A stretch of 64,000 nt of DNA from the NCBI RefSeq assembly GCF_003591175.1, contig NZ_QYYG01000013.1, positions 1 through 64,000 of the forward strand, written 5' to 3'. The stretch comes from Serratia inhibens (GTDB lineage: Bacteria > Pseudomonadota > Gammaproteobacteria > Enterobacterales > Enterobacteriaceae). The notes beneath the pieces are model-generated. The model was not told the DNA's origin and ran no database searches. It saw only the letters and a list, made by a program, of their open reading frames with translations. The position numbers and the translations under genes were made by a program. This document shows positions 41,396 to 51,331 of the stretch, one piece after another (the first letter of the stretch is position 1; each line of letters starts with the position of its first letter).

Positions 41396-42592
41396 TTATG
41401 CAATAACGCCAAGATCCTTACCGATACGAATGAACGCCGCGACCGCACGTTCAATTTGCTCCGGGGTGTGGTCAGCAGACATCTGGGTACGGATGCGCGC
41501 CTGGCCTTTCGGCACCACCGGATAGAAGAAACCGGTCACATAAATGCCTTCCTTGAGCAGCGCGTTGGCGAACTCCTGCGCCAGCTTTGCTTCACCCAAC
41601 ATCACCGGGATGATGGCGTGATCGGCCCCGGCCAGCTCAAAGCCCGCCGCGGTCATTTTTTCGCGGAACAGGCTCGCATTGGCCCACAGGCGATCGCGCA
41701 GCGCATCGCCCTGCTCCAGCAGTTCCAGCACTTTGATCGAAGCGGCGACAATCGCCGGTGCCAGCGAGTTGGAGAACAAATAAGGCCGCGAACGCTGGCG
41801 CAACCACTCCACCACCTCTTTTTTCGCCGCGGTATAACCGCCGGAAGCGCCGCCCAGCGCTTTGCCCAGGGTGCCGGTAATGATGTCGACGCGGCCCATC
41901 ACTTCACAATACTCATGGGTGCCACGCCCATTGGCGCCAACGAAACCTACCGCATGAGAATCATCCACCATCACCAGCGCCTGATACTGGTCCGCCAGGT
42001 CGCATACCCCTTTCAGGTTGGCGATCACGCCGTCCATGGAGAACACGCCGTCGGTAGCGATCATGATGTGGCGCGCGCCATCGGCCTTGGCCTGTTTCAA
42101 CTGCGCAGCCAGTTCGTTCATGTCGTTATTGGCATAGCGGTAACGCTTCGCCTTGCACAAACGTACGCCATCGATGATCGACGCGTGGTTCAGCGCGTCG
42201 GAGATAATCGCGTCTTCCGGCCCAAGCAGCGTTTCGAACAGCCCGCCGTTGGCATCGAAGCAAGAGGAATACAGGATGGCGTCTTCCATACCGAGAAAAT
42301 CGGCCAATTTCCGCTCCAGCTGCTTATGGCTATCCTGGGTACCGCAAATAAAGCGTACCGACGCCATGCCGAAACCGTGGCTGTCCATACCGGCCTTGGC
42401 CGCCGCGATCATCGCCGGATGGTTAGCCAGGCCAAGGTAGTTGTTGGCGCAAAAATTGATCACATGGCGGCCGTCGGCAACGGCGATATCAGCCTGCTGA
42501 GCGGTGGTGATAATGCGCTCTTCCTTGAACAACCCTTCGCTACGGGCGGTTGCAAGCTGTTGTTCCAACTGCTGATAAAAAGACGCGGACAT
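41396..42592 (-). CDS. kbl: 2-amino-3-ketobutyrate CoA ligase (glycine C-acetyltransferase) Kbl
   Basis: A 398-residue PLP enzyme of the alpha-oxoamine synthase family that splits 2-amino-3-ketobutyrate with CoA to glycine and acetyl-CoA. The PLP lysine is K244 in [13 protein letters not shown] 42592 follows GGAGATAACCGA and gives the E. coli length. The longer open frame upstream overlaps the hldD control region and is not credible. Confidence 0.97.
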   Translation of the reverse strand: MSASFYQQLEQQLATARSEGLFKEERIITTAQQADIAVADGRHVINFCANNYLGLANHPAMIAAAKAGMDSHGFGMASVRFICGTQDSHKQLERKLADFLGMEDAILYSSCFDANGGLFETLLGPEDAIISDALNHASIIDGVRLCKAKRYRYANNDMNELAAQLKQAKADGARHIMIATDGVFSMDGVIANLKGVCDLADQYQALVMVDDSHAVGFVGANGRGTHEYCEVMGRVDIITGTLGKALGGASGGYTAAKKEVVEWLRQRSRPYLFSNSLAPAIVAASIKVLELLEQGDALRDRLWANASLFREKMTAAGFELAGADHAIIPVMLGEAKLAQEFANALLKEGIYVTGFFYPVVPKGQARIRTQMSADHTPEQIERAVAAFIRIGKDLGVIA

Positions 42593-42673
42593 TCGGTTAT
42601 CTCCAGGATGGGTCTGTTTTCCACATATTTTACTGATTTGTAACCAAACTGACGACAATACACAGGAGAGAAT

Positions 42674-42763
42674 ATGAAAATTGCAGCAGATATCACGGCA
42701 AAGTGCTTTGATGCTCGACATCGCGGGATATTCAGAGCCCGTCCGATGTTTGCAGCGGCATGA
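42674..42763 (+). CDS. Possible 29-residue small protein
   Basis: ATG 42674 is preceded by AGGAG with a five-base spacer, an excellent ribosome site, and opens a 29-codon frame beginning [19 protein letters not shown] and ending FAAA. It is basic and without a membrane segment. It lies between divergent kbl and hldD, upstream of hldD. I recognise no family; it may be a leader peptide or chance. Confidence 0.25.
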   Translation: MKIAADITAKCFDARHRGIFRARPMFAAA

Positions 42764-42832
42764 AATGCTATTATAAGCGACATTGAGCGTGGGGCACCCT
42801 GTCCCACCGGGCAGAATAATAGGGGTAACCCA

Positions 42833-43762
42833 ATGATTATCGTTACTGGTGGCGCCGGCATGATCGGCAGCAATATCATTAAGGCGCTGAATGACACAGG
42901 GTATCGCGATATCCTGGTGGTAGATAACCTGAAAGACGGCACCAAATTCGCCAATCTGGTCGATCTGGATATCGCCGACTATATCGATAAAGAAGATTTT
43001 ATCGCCAACATCGTGGCCGGTGACGATCTGGGTGAAATCGACGCGGTGTTCCATGAAGGTGCCTGTTCATCTACCACCGAGTGGGATGGCAAGTACATGA
43101 TGGACAACAACTATCAGTACTCCAAAGACTTGCTGCATTATTGCCTGGATCGCGAAATCCCGTTCCTGTACGCCTCATCGGCAGCCACCTACGGCGGCCG
43201 TGAAGAATTTATCGAAGAGCGCCAGTTTGAAGAGCCGCTGAATGTGTACGGTTACTCAAAATTCCTGTTCGATCAGTACGTGCGTGAAATTCTGCCTGAG
43301 GCGGATTCACAGATCTGCGGCTTCCGTTACTTCAACGTTTATGGCCCGCGCGAAGGCCACAAAGGCAGCATGGCCAGCGTTGCATTCCACCTGAATAGCC
43401 AGATCAACCGCGGCGAGAACCCGAAACTGTTCGACGGCAGCCAGGACTTCAAGCGTGACTTTATCTACGTCGGCGACGTGGCGGCGGTAAACCTGTGGTT
43501 CTGGAAAAGCGGCGTGTCCGGCATCTTCAACTGCGGCACCGGCCGTGCAGAAACCTTCCAGGCGGTAGCCGACGCGGTAGTCGATTTCCACCAGAAAGGC
43601 GCGGTGGAAAATATCCCGTTCCCGGAAAAACTCAAAGGCCGCTACCAGGCGTTTACCCAGGCTGACCTGACCAAGCTGCGCGCTGCCGGCTATGATGCGC
43701 CGTTCAAAACGGTCGCCGAAGGCGTGAAAGAGTACATGGCCTGGTTGAACCGCACCGCTTAA
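42833..43762 (+). CDS. hldD: ADP-L-glycero-D-manno-heptose-6-epimerase HldD
   Basis: A 309-residue short-chain dehydrogenase/epimerase producing the heptose donor for LPS inner core. The NADP-binding GGAGMIGSN is at 6-14, and the catalytic Tyr-x3-Lys lies in [11 protein letters not shown]. It starts the hldD-waaF-waaC operon. Confidence 0.97.
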   Translation: MIIVTGGAGMIGSNIIKALNDTGYRDILVVDNLKDGTKFANLVDLDIADYIDKEDFIANIVAGDDLGEIDAVFHEGACSSTTEWDGKYMMDNNYQYSKDLLHYCLDREIPFLYASSAATYGGREEFIEERQFEEPLNVYGYSKFLFDQYVREILPEADSQICGFRYFNVYGPREGHKGSMASVAFHLNSQINRGENPKLFDGSQDFKRDFIYVGDVAAVNLWFWKSGVSGIFNCGTGRAETFQAVADAVVDFHQKGAVENIPFPEKLKGRYQAFTQADLTKLRAAGYDAPFKTVAEGVKEYMAWLNRTA

Positions 43763-43784
43763 GCTGAAGGAAATCATTCAGGGT

Positions 43785-44831
43785 ATGAAAATACTGGTTA
43801 TCGGCCCTTCGTGGGTTGGCGATATGATGATGTCGCAAAGTCTCTACCGCACCCTGAAGGCCGAGCACCCGACAGCGGAAATAGACGTGATGGCACCCGC
43901 CTGGTGCCGTCCGTTGCTGGCGCGTATGCCGGAGGTCAATCAGGCTCTGTCGATGCCATTAGGCCACGGCGCGCTGGCGCTCGGTGAACGCCGCCGTCTG
44001 GGGCGCGCGCTGCGCGCCAACGGCTACGATCGCGCGTACGTGCTGCCCAACTCGTTCAAATCCGCGCTGGTGCCGTTCTTTGCTCAGGTGCCGCAGCGTA
44101 CCGGTTGGCGTGGCGAAATGCGCTACGGCCTGCTGAATGATCTCCGGGTGCTGGACAAGGCGGCCTTTCCTCTGATGGTACAGCGCTATGTGGCGCTGGC
44201 TTATGACAAGCAACGCATTCAGCGTGCCGAAGATCTGCCGCAGCCGTTGCTGTGGCCGCAGTTGAAGGTGAGCGATGAAGAAATTGCCGAAACCACCGCG
44301 GCCTTCAACCTGACCGATCACCGGCCGATTATCGGTTTCTGCCCGGGGGCCGAATTTGGCCCGGCCAAACGCTGGCCGCACTACCACTACGCCCGGCTGG
44401 CCCAGATGCTGATCGACCAGGGTTATCAAATCGCGCTGTTTGGCTCGGCCAAGGATCACGAAGCGGGCGAACAAATCCGCGCGGCGCTGGATGACGACGC
44501 CCGAGTATTTTGTATGAATCTGGCCGGAGAAACCCAGCTGGAACAGGCTGTGATCCTGCTGGCGTCCTGCCAGGCGGTGGTCAGCAACGACTCAGGCCTG
44601 ATGCACGTTGCCGCGGCTTTGAATAAGCCGCTGATAGCCTTGTACGGGCCAAGCAGCCCGGACTTCACGCCGCCGCTGTCCGATAAAGCCAAAGTTATCC
44701 GCTTAATCAGTGGTTACCATAAGATACGCAAAGGCGATGCCGATCAGGGTTACCATCAGAGCCTGATCGATATTCAGCCACAGCAGGTGTTGGACGCGCT
44801 GACGCCGTTACTTGCCGCCAGCGAGGAATAA
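43785..44831 (+). CDS. waaF: ADP-heptose--LPS heptosyltransferase II WaaF
   Basis: A 348-residue GT9 enzyme adding the second heptose to the inner core at the inner membrane. The N-terminus MKILVIGPSWVGDMMMSQSL and the C-terminal donor-binding SNDSGLMHVAAAL are family marks. It is 22 bases after hldD and six before waaC. Confidence 0.97.
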   Translation: MKILVIGPSWVGDMMMSQSLYRTLKAEHPTAEIDVMAPAWCRPLLARMPEVNQALSMPLGHGALALGERRRLGRALRANGYDRAYVLPNSFKSALVPFFAQVPQRTGWRGEMRYGLLNDLRVLDKAAFPLMVQRYVALAYDKQRIQRAEDLPQPLLWPQLKVSDEEIAETTAAFNLTDHRPIIGFCPGAEFGPAKRWPHYHYARLAQMLIDQGYQIALFGSAKDHEAGEQIRAALDDDARVFCMNLAGETQLEQAVILLASCQAVVSNDSGLMHVAAALNKPLIALYGPSSPDFTPPLSDKAKVIRLISGYHKIRKGDADQGYHQSLIDIQPQQVLDALTPLLAASEE

Positions 44832-44837
44832 GTAAGC

Positions 44838-45809
44838 ATGCAGGTGTTGATTGTAAAAACCTCCTCGATGGGAGACGTGCTCCATACGTTACCGGCGTTG
44901 ACCGACGCCATGCGGGCGATTCCCGGCATCCGCTTCGATTGGGTGGTGGAGGAAGGGTTCAGCCAGATCCCCACCTGGCACCCGGCAGTAGACCGCGTGA
45001 TCCCGGTGGCGATCCGCCGCTGGCGCAAAAACTGGTTTGGCAGCGAGACCCGTCAGGAGCGTTGCGATTTTAAACGTCTGGTGCAGGAGCGCACCTACGA
45101 CGTGGTGATCGACGCCCAGGGGTTAATCAAAAGCGCCGCATTGATCACCCGCATCGCCAAAGGCAGCAAGCACGGCCAGGATGCCAAGAGCGCCCGCGAA
45201 CCCTTTGCCAGCTGGTTCTACAACCACCGTCATGACATCGATAAACAGCAGCACGCCGTGGAGCGCACCCGTGAGCTGTTTGCCAAAAGCCTGGGTTATG
45301 ACAAGCCGGAAAGCTACGGCGATTACGCCATTGCGGCGCGCTTTCTCAGTCACCTGCCGGCCGACGCCGGGCAATACCTGGTGTTTTTGCACGCGACGAC
45401 CCGCGACGAGAAACATTGGCCTGAGTCGCACTGGCGTGAACTGATTGAACTGATGGCGCCAAGCGGGCTGAAGCTCAAATTGCCGTGGGGCGCGGAACAC
45501 GAACGCCTGCGCGCGCTGCGTTTGGCGGAAGGCTTCCCGCATGTTGAAGTGCTGCCAAAACTCAGTCTGCAACAGGTAGCCGAGGTGCTGGCAGGCGCGA
45601 AAGGCGTAGTCTCGGTCGACACCGGTCTCAGCCACCTGACCGCGGCGCTCGACAGGCCTAACATCACGCTGTTCGGCCCGACAGATCCGGGATTGATCGG
45701 CGGTTATGGGCAAAATCAATATGCCTGCCGACCAGAGTCTGGTAACAGTATGGCGGCGATCCCCGCGCAAAAAGTCGCGGCATTGATTCACGACAGGATG
45801 CCGGTGTAA
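44838..45809 (+). CDS. waaC: LPS heptosyltransferase I WaaC
   Basis: A 323-residue GT9 enzyme adding the first heptose to Kdo. It starts MQVLIVKTSSMGDVLHTLPA, with the catalytic Asp in SSMGDVLHT and the donor segment SVDTGLSHLTAAL. Its stop overlaps the next start by one base (TAATG), indicating coupling to the WaaZ-like gene. Confidence 0.97.
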   Translation: MQVLIVKTSSMGDVLHTLPALTDAMRAIPGIRFDWVVEEGFSQIPTWHPAVDRVIPVAIRRWRKNWFGSETRQERCDFKRLVQERTYDVVIDAQGLIKSAALITRIAKGSKHGQDAKSAREPFASWFYNHRHDIDKQQHAVERTRELFAKSLGYDKPESYGDYAIAARFLSHLPADAGQYLVFLHATTRDEKHWPESHWRELIELMAPSGLKLKLPWGAEHERLRALRLAEGFPHVEVLPKLSLQQVAEVLAGAKGVVSVDTGLSHLTAALDRPNITLFGPTDPGLIGGYGQNQYACRPESGNSMAAIPAQKVAALIHDRMPV

Positions 45810-46711
45810 TGGGAACCTTTTTCAAGCAAATATATCGTTATACGCATGCCAGGCCCTTTCGGCATAACGAAAATCTCTGGCCATACGTAAAGATTAAGCG
45901 CGCCGCCAGCGGGGAAATCGTCGCGCTGCATTACAAACGACAACGGGTGCCGATGGTGCAACTGGCTACGCTGCAGGGGCATTTTTCCGGTGATATCCTG
46001 TTGACGGCTACCGGCCCGTCAGTGAAAAACCTTTGCCTGGAAAAATTCCCCCCGATGCCGGCGATGGGAGTCAACGGTGCCTACTCCTTGCAAGACCGCG
46101 TCGACTTTAGATTCTATGTCATTGTGGATATGGGATTTATCGACCAGAAACCGGAAATCATCGGCCGTATTATCGCGGACGATCGGCTAACGTTGTTCAC
46201 CACGGTGCACGGCGTGGCGAAAATCATCGACAGATTCACCCTGGAGCAGGTGAAGTGCCGTTTCGCCGTAATCGAAGACGCCGCATTTAAAATTTATCGG
46301 CCCAGAATTAGCCATGATGAACTGTGGACGGCTTACCGCGATAATAGCGACGTCACTTTTGCCGATGACCGAAAAGACATCGCGTTTAATCATGATATTC
46401 GCAGCGGCATCTTTGATGCCGGCACCGTTATTTACTGGGCGCTGCAGATCCTCACCTTCCTCGGCTTCAAGCGATTGTTTATCATCGGCCTGGACATGAA
46501 TAATTTCCAACAACCGCGTTTTTATGAAGCCGCAGAGAATAAGCTTTCCACCGATTTGGAGAGCAAAGTTGACGACCTGGTAATACCGTCATTTCGCCAT
46601 GCCAGCTTTCAAATGAAAGCAAAAGATATCGCCATAAAAAACCTTTCTGTAACCAGCGCAATCAGCAATGATATTTTCGAGAAGGCCGATCCTGATGCAT
46701 TATTCAAGTAA
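45809..46711 (+). CDS. LPS core protein, WaaZ/RfaZ-like (probable Kdo transferase)
   Basis: A 300-residue protein without membrane spans. A segment GDILLTATGPSVKNL, then AMGVNGAYSL, FYVIVDMGFI, SGIFDAGTVIYWALQI and RLFIIGLDMNN-QPRFYE, parallels the order of motifs I recall in E. coli WaaZ (SGPTSQ, AVNGSAQYL, YVLTD, CHTIAFAAIQIA, SGLDL-RFYDE). WaaZ adds a third Kdo to the inner core. It overlaps waaC and waaL, so it belongs to hldD-waaL. A sialyltransferase-like or MptE-like fold protein is the alternative. Composition is somewhat more AT-rich than waaC. Confidence 0.6.
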   Translation: MGTFFKQIYRYTHARPFRHNENLWPYVKIKRAASGEIVALHYKRQRVPMVQLATLQGHFSGDILLTATGPSVKNLCLEKFPPMPAMGVNGAYSLQDRVDFRFYVIVDMGFIDQKPEIIGRIIADDRLTLFTTVHGVAKIIDRFTLEQVKCRFAVIEDAAFKIYRPRISHDELWTAYRDNSDVTFADDRKDIAFNHDIRSGIFDAGTVIYWALQILTFLGFKRLFIIGLDMNNFQQPRFYEAAENKLSTDLESKVDDLVIPSFRHASFQMKAKDIAIKNLSVTSAISNDIFEKADPDALFK

Positions 46712-47864
46712 TGCTTTTCATCCGAAAAAGCTATACGTCTTGTTTTTTCTACTTTTTTCTTTTTTCAGCGCCATATTCTGCGGCTTTACCAGAGTTAATA
46801 ATCTGTTCCACCTTTCGGCGATTCTATTCATTATCACGCTGTATCTCGATAAAGATCTGCGGATGTCGTTTTTCCGCCATAGGGAAACACGCTGGGGGCT
46901 GGCGCTCATTGGTGCGATGTTGCTCTACTTTGCCTGCAGTAATCTGTGGACAGACGACCCAGGAAATATCGAGTCGACCCTGACGCACAGTATTTATCTG
47001 TTGCTGTATTTGGGCATGCTGATCACCGTTCTGAGCGGGCCTCAGCGTAATCTGCTGTTGATCAGCATAGTAATGGGATTAACGATCCTGTGTCTGTACA
47101 CATTATGCTTTGACTACCAAGACATTCTGATTAACAGAGCGGTATCAAAAAACAATCCTGGCCCCGAGAATGTGATTGATCTGGCGGGATTGGCCGGGAT
47201 TGGCGTGATACTCAGCCTGATCGCTTTTCGCGAAAAAAAGAACGCAACGATCCTGATCGCCATCCCGATACTGTTCGGTACCATGCTGCTCACCCAAAGC
47301 CGTGGCCCGGTGCTTTCATTACTGATCGCGCTGCTGATAACGCTACCCTTCAAGCAACTGAAGCTGAAGCATCTGGCTTGTTTTGTGATTGCTCTGGCCA
47401 TCGTGGCTGCGGCAGTGCTGATCTCGCCCATCGGGCATTTGTTCCTCACCCGCTTTGAAGAAATGTATGTGCAGAGCTTCCTGCGTTTGAGTATCTGGCG
47501 ACACACCTTCGAACTGGTGAGCCAGGCACCGTATTTTGGTTACGGCTTCAATTATGAGTTGGATTTTACCAACTATTCTGGCGAACATATTCGCACCACG
47601 CACAGCCTTTACTGGGGCGCTTTGCTGAAGGGGGGAATCGTCGGGTTGGGCTTGCTGTTGGCTGTCTTGAGCTACTGCGGCTCCCTGGTCGTGCGCCACA
47701 TGCGCAGCGGTATGCGGCTTGAGGCTGCGTTGTTCATTTTCATGCTGCTGTTCTATTCCTCACAGGGCATGTTCATGATCGGTAACCCGGCAGAATTCTG
47801 GTACCTGTTCTGGTTCACGTTAGGCGTCGCCATAACGCCCAAACTGAAACTACAGACCTGTTGA
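46695..47864 (+). CDS. waaL: O-antigen ligase family protein WaaL
   Basis: A 389-residue inner-membrane protein with about ten to twelve spans and a long periplasmic loop (about residues 245-310) containing RLSIWRHTFELVSQAPYFGYGF and THSLYWGALLKGG. These are typical of WaaL, including the conserved histidine before the last spans. It joins O-antigen to lipid A-core. The start is ATG 46695, overlapping the previous gene by 17 bases. A terminator follows. Confidence 0.85.
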   Translation: MHYSSNAFHPKKLYVLFFLLFSFFSAIFCGFTRVNNLFHLSAILFIITLYLDKDLRMSFFRHRETRWGLALIGAMLLYFACSNLWTDDPGNIESTLTHSIYLLLYLGMLITVLSGPQRNLLLISIVMGLTILCLYTLCFDYQDILINRAVSKNNPGPENVIDLAGLAGIGVILSLIAFREKKNATILIAIPILFGTMLLTQSRGPVLSLLIALLITLPFKQLKLKHLACFVIALAIVAAAVLISPIGHLFLTRFEEMYVQSFLRLSIWRHTFELVSQAPYFGYGFNYELDFTNYSGEHIRTTHSLYWGALLKGGIVGLGLLLAVLSYCGSLVVRHMRSGMRLEAALFIFMLLFYSSQGMFMIGNPAEFWYLFWFTLGVAITPKLKLQTC

Positions 47865-47873
47865 CCGATCGTC

Positions 47874-47901
47874 AGTGCCACCTCTTCGGGTGGCACTTTT
47901 A
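47874..47901. terminator. Bidirectional terminator after waaL
   Basis: AGTGCCACC (47874-47882) and GGTGGCACT (47889-47897) with a T run separate waaL from the converging GT9 gene. Confidence 0.85.
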
Positions 47902-47905
47902 TGCC

Positions 47906-49003
47906 TTAGAGGGCCACTTCTCGCCGCGGAGAGCACTCATTTTCCATCAATGCAATCTGCTCACCAATCTGCTGATTGATAACCTCAACCGGCACATCGC
48001 TCACGTTTTCCTTTTCCGTCACGATCTGCACCGCATTGCCATAGTTGGGTGACCAGATAACATGACCTGGCAGGCCGGTATCTTTAAGTTTTCGCTGGTT
48101 ATAAATGGCAACCAGACGCTTGTTGAAAGCACAGGCCATATGCACGATCGACGTATCGGGTGAAATAATCAAATCCGCTCTTTTAACAATTTCTACGGCC
48201 GTGTTTACGGTGCTGCCGGGGATGTAAATGCAGTCAGCCATGTTAAGGGCGGCGACCTTGCTTTCCTGTCCAATAAGAACAATCAGCGAATTTTTAGCCC
48301 GCGATTTTATGAGGCTGATGATGTCCTGCGTTTGCTGGCGGGATAAATCCTTGTCCTCGGAGCCGGTGAAAGGATTGATGGCAATAAGAGCGTTGTAGTG
48401 CAATCCGGCCAGAGCAGCGCTGACTTTATCGACCGACGCCGATGTGGGCTCCAGATCATAGCAATATTCCGCGCAACCCACGCCCAGCAAACGCAGCACC
48501 CGTTTATGCCGTTCAGTGATGTGCGTATCAGCGTCCAGGAAATCAATTGAGGTGTCATACATTGGATAACCTTGTTTGTTAAAACCAATGGCATGTCTGG
48601 CACCAAGCTTATAAATTAATCGGCAGCGCTCATAAGTGGTGACGTCATCAAAATCAATCACCACATCAAAATGCTGTTTTTTCAGCGCCCTCAGCGACTC
48701 TCGTCGTTGATAAATATAAAATTTTGCAATGTGCTTTACGCCGGACAACATATTTTTGCAGGCCTCCCCGGAAAGGACAGAAACCTGATGGCCAGAGTCA
48801 GCGAGTTTCTTTATAACCCCGGTGGCAACCACCATATCGCCTATTTTATCATCCAGACGTAACAACAAGACTTTCTTTGCGCTTGCAGGTTCAAAGCTGC
48901 GGTTGCCCCTTTTCCTCATAAGGCACCAGGAAATGAGCAGCCGCAACTTTACCTTTCTCAGTAAAAGGTTTTTTACCCGAGTAACTTTGCCAAATAGCTT
49001 CAT
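47906..49003 (-). CDS. GT9 heptosyltransferase-like glycosyltransferase (third gene of the wabN unit)
   Basis: A 365-residue GT9 protein with a basic N-terminal extension (1-42), then KKVLLLRLDDKIGDMVVATG containing the catalytic-type Asp. A later donor-binding stretch, LIISPDTSIVHMACAF, follows. Its composition is more AT-rich than its neighbours. It is transcribed leftwards after the gene at 49070-50161 and is probably in one unit with wabN. A role in outer-core heptose addition is inferred; acceptor and linkage are unknown. Confidence 0.75.
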   Translation of the reverse strand: MKLFGKVTRVKNLLLRKVKLRLLISWCLMRKRGNRSFEPASAKKVLLLRLDDKIGDMVVATGVIKKLADSGHQVSVLSGEACKNMLSGVKHIAKFYIYQRRESLRALKKQHFDVVIDFDDVTTYERCRLIYKLGARHAIGFNKQGYPMYDTSIDFLDADTHITERHKRVLRLLGVGCAEYCYDLEPTSASVDKVSAALAGLHYNALIAINPFTGSEDKDLSRQQTQDIISLIKSRAKNSLIVLIGQESKVAALNMADCIYIPGSTVNTAVEIVKRADLIISPDTSIVHMACAFNKRLVAIYNQRKLKDTGLPGHVIWSPNYGNAVQIVTEKENVSDVPVEVINQQIGEQIALMENECSPRREVAL

Positions 49004-49069
49004 CGTTGATAACTCATTTTTTTGGCAGTCATGCCTTCCCTTGCATCGATCAATAAAACCGACGTTTTT

Positions 49070-50161
49070 TTATTCGACAACTATTCGCAACACTCTTTCC
49101 ATCACTTCTTCGCTGCTGATAATGCTCAAAGGCTGATGACGTTGTTCTTCACTGAGGTTCTGCGTATCTATCGGCACATACATTACCTGATGCAACTCGG
49201 TGTTCTGATAGGGCCCGGTTTGCTTCGGATTCGCCGTCACGAACAGGCTGACGGTTTTGGTTTTCAGCGCAATGGCCAGATGCAGCGGCCCGGTATCGCC
49301 GGTAACCAGCACCTCCATATTTTTCATCACCGCCAACAGTTGCGGCAACGTAGTTTTACCAATATGGCTGATAACCCGGGTTTGCTCTTCCGCCGTCAAC
49401 CCTGCCATAAACTCATGCTCAATCGCCTTTTCTTTCGGCGTGCCAATCAGGGCTATCTGGTAATCCGGCGAACGGGCCAACAGCTTTTTGGCCAATCCGA
49501 CAAACCGGCTGACCGGCCAACAACGCAAGGGTTCGGACGCGCCCATCTGGAACCCAATCACCACCTTGCCTGGCTGTTTTTCCTGCAACGGGAAATCTAC
49601 CGGGATAAACATTTCCCGGTTTTGCGTATCGCAACCCAACTGCCCCACCAGGTCCAACTTGCGCTGAATCAGATGGCCTTTTCCACGGGTGCTGGTGCCG
49701 GTGAGCCATTGCTCCATGCCGGTCAGATCGTTTTTATACGCATCTTTAAACAGATATTCGCAGCCGGAAAATATAGCGGTGATCACATCATAAGGGGCTT
49801 TGGAATGCAGAATCACCGCCAACTGCGGCCGATTTTTCTTTAGCCGGCAGATGACGCTGAGCATATCCTTGGCTTTATGATCCCAATAAATGACGTCGTC
49901 AAAATAGCGGCTGGTACCCACCAGGCCGCCGTTCTTATAGCTGGAGATCAGCGTGATTTTTGCTGCAGGGTAGCGTTCACGTATGGCGCGGATGGCAGGC
50001 GTATTGAACATCAAATCGCCCAACGCGGTAGTTGAGAAGATGGCGATACGGTCAAACTCGCGTTTTTTGTCGAACGTGTATTTATCTTTAAAATTACTGC
50101 CAAGGTTCGTATAAAGCCGCAGACAGGCATTCGCCAGCTTTACTTTCCATTGCTTCGACAT
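49070..50161 (-). CDS. GT9 heptosyltransferase-like glycosyltransferase (second gene of the wabN unit)
   Basis: A 363-residue protein with RIAIFSTTALGDLMFNTPAI near residue 38 (the GT9 N-terminal motif) and VLVTGDTGPLHLAIAL in the donor domain. It starts one base after the wabN stop, so the two are co-transcribed. It is related to but clearly distinct from waaF, waaC and waaQ. It probably adds a heptose or related sugar to the outer core. Confidence 0.75.
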   Translation of the reverse strand: MSKQWKVKLANACLRLYTNLGSNFKDKYTFDKKREFDRIAIFSTTALGDLMFNTPAIRAIRERYPAAKITLISSYKNGGLVGTSRYFDDVIYWDHKAKDMLSVICRLKKNRPQLAVILHSKAPYDVITAIFSGCEYLFKDAYKNDLTGMEQWLTGTSTRGKGHLIQRKLDLVGQLGCDTQNREMFIPVDFPLQEKQPGKVVIGFQMGASEPLRCWPVSRFVGLAKKLLARSPDYQIALIGTPKEKAIEHEFMAGLTAEEQTRVISHIGKTTLPQLLAVMKNMEVLVTGDTGPLHLAIALKTKTVSLFVTANPKQTGPYQNTELHQVMYVPIDTQNLSEEQRHQPLSIISSEEVMERVLRIVVE

Positions 50162-50162
50162 T

Positions 50163-51119
50163 TCAGTTCACTTTAAGTTGATAGTACTCGGCTAGCGTCA
50201 TACCCACCGTACGCTGTTGCAGCCAGGCGAACAGTTGCTCCAAATCGCGGTACAGCACTTCAATATCCTGCTCGGTTTTAAACGTCGGGCTGCCGCCGGG
50301 CATAAACTCGGAAGAGTGCAGCATAAATTCAACGTAGTCATGCCCCTGCGCCAAACAACGCTCAGCCACCCGCTGCATTTTTTCCAGATTGCCGCCGCTT
50401 GGCCGCAGCCAGTTTACCGACGGTGAACGCTGCTTGCCGCGCAACCGATCATAGCCCTGCTTGATCGTATTCATCAGCGCCGAATGCTTATACTGGATGC
50501 TCATCGGCACTTCCAGCAGCGTTGAAGCCCCCGTTTCGGCGATATTTTCCGGATCGATAAAATACGCCCGTGACGGGAAGTGCCGGTAGTCGGTGCCACC
50601 TTTCCCTTGCGGGTTGCCCGGTGAATATTGCCAGTTGACGCGTGGCGTGACCGAGCAATCTACCTGATAACCGTATTCCAGCAACAACGCCGCATAGTAC
50701 TCGTTAAACGCCCAGCGCCCGGCGCGGTGGCTGAGCATTTTGGTCTGGAAAGCATCTTCCAGCAGCTTGGTCATATGATCGACCTTGGCGCGAATTTGAT
50801 CGGCCGGGTATTCGATCAGATAAGGTTTGTGTCGCCAGTCATCGTCAGTCAACGGCGTCAGAGGCGGGCTGTTCCAGGCATGCAGGTGCATTCCTACTTC
50901 CCCGGTACCGCGCGCAATCACATCGCGGGCAAACTCGACATATTCGGCGTCTACCGCCATTTCATAGTTGGTGAGGTACACCGGCTTGAAGCCATATTTC
51001 TCACACAACGCCTGAAAGCGCGGCAAAAAGCGCGTGTTTTCGGTCGAGATGCGATCGTGGTTTTGCCACAGATTGTCGCCTTCGGTATCAATAGTGATGA
51101 GAAATGCCGGTTTAGTCAT
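50163..51119 (-). CDS. wabN: LPS core polysaccharide deacetylase WabN
   Basis: A 318-residue NodB-type deacetylase. The metal-binding Asp pair is in LITIDTEGDNLW, histidines are in EVGMHLHAWN, and SHRAGRWAFN matches the family Arg/Trp loop. In Klebsiella, WabN removes the acetyl group from core GlcNAc placed by WabH, giving GlcN. ATG 51119 (MTKPAFLITIDTEG) is preferred over seven extra residues. It is divergent from waaQ. Confidence 0.85.
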   Translation of the reverse strand: MTKPAFLITIDTEGDNLWQNHDRISTENTRFLPRFQALCEKYGFKPVYLTNYEMAVDAEYVEFARDVIARGTGEVGMHLHAWNSPPLTPLTDDDWRHKPYLIEYPADQIRAKVDHMTKLLEDAFQTKMLSHRAGRWAFNEYYAALLLEYGYQVDCSVTPRVNWQYSPGNPQGKGGTDYRHFPSRAYFIDPENIAETGASTLLEVPMSIQYKHSALMNTIKQGYDRLRGKQRSPSVNWLRPSGGNLEKMQRVAERCLAQGHDYVEFMLHSSEFMPGGSPTFKTEQDIEVLYRDLEQLFAWLQQRTVGMTLAEYYQLKVN

Positions 51120-51331
51120 AAATATCGGGCCTGATATCAACAGATATGCATTATGTTACGCAGGGCGTTTCGCCAGGGCAAACGACTTTACTGCCTGATT
51201 TGGACAACGTTGAAGGCCTTTTGTCTCTCCTCCACGCTATTTTTTCACTTCGCGGCAAGAAAACCGTGCAACAGTAGCCACATGCGATCGGGTCATTTAG
51301 AATCAAAGATTGGTTTCCCTGAAAGCGACTC

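Noticed and set aside
41396-43054. Extended 552-codon kbl frame
   Set aside because: The additional N-terminal 154 codons overlap hldD and have no kinship to Kbl; the ATG at 42592 with GGAG gives the exact family length.
51120-51331. Possible JUMPstart/ops element before waaQ (GCAACAGTAGCCACATGC)
   Set aside because: Only the GTAGC core agrees with the ops consensus; the flanking bases needed for RfaH recruitment do not match.
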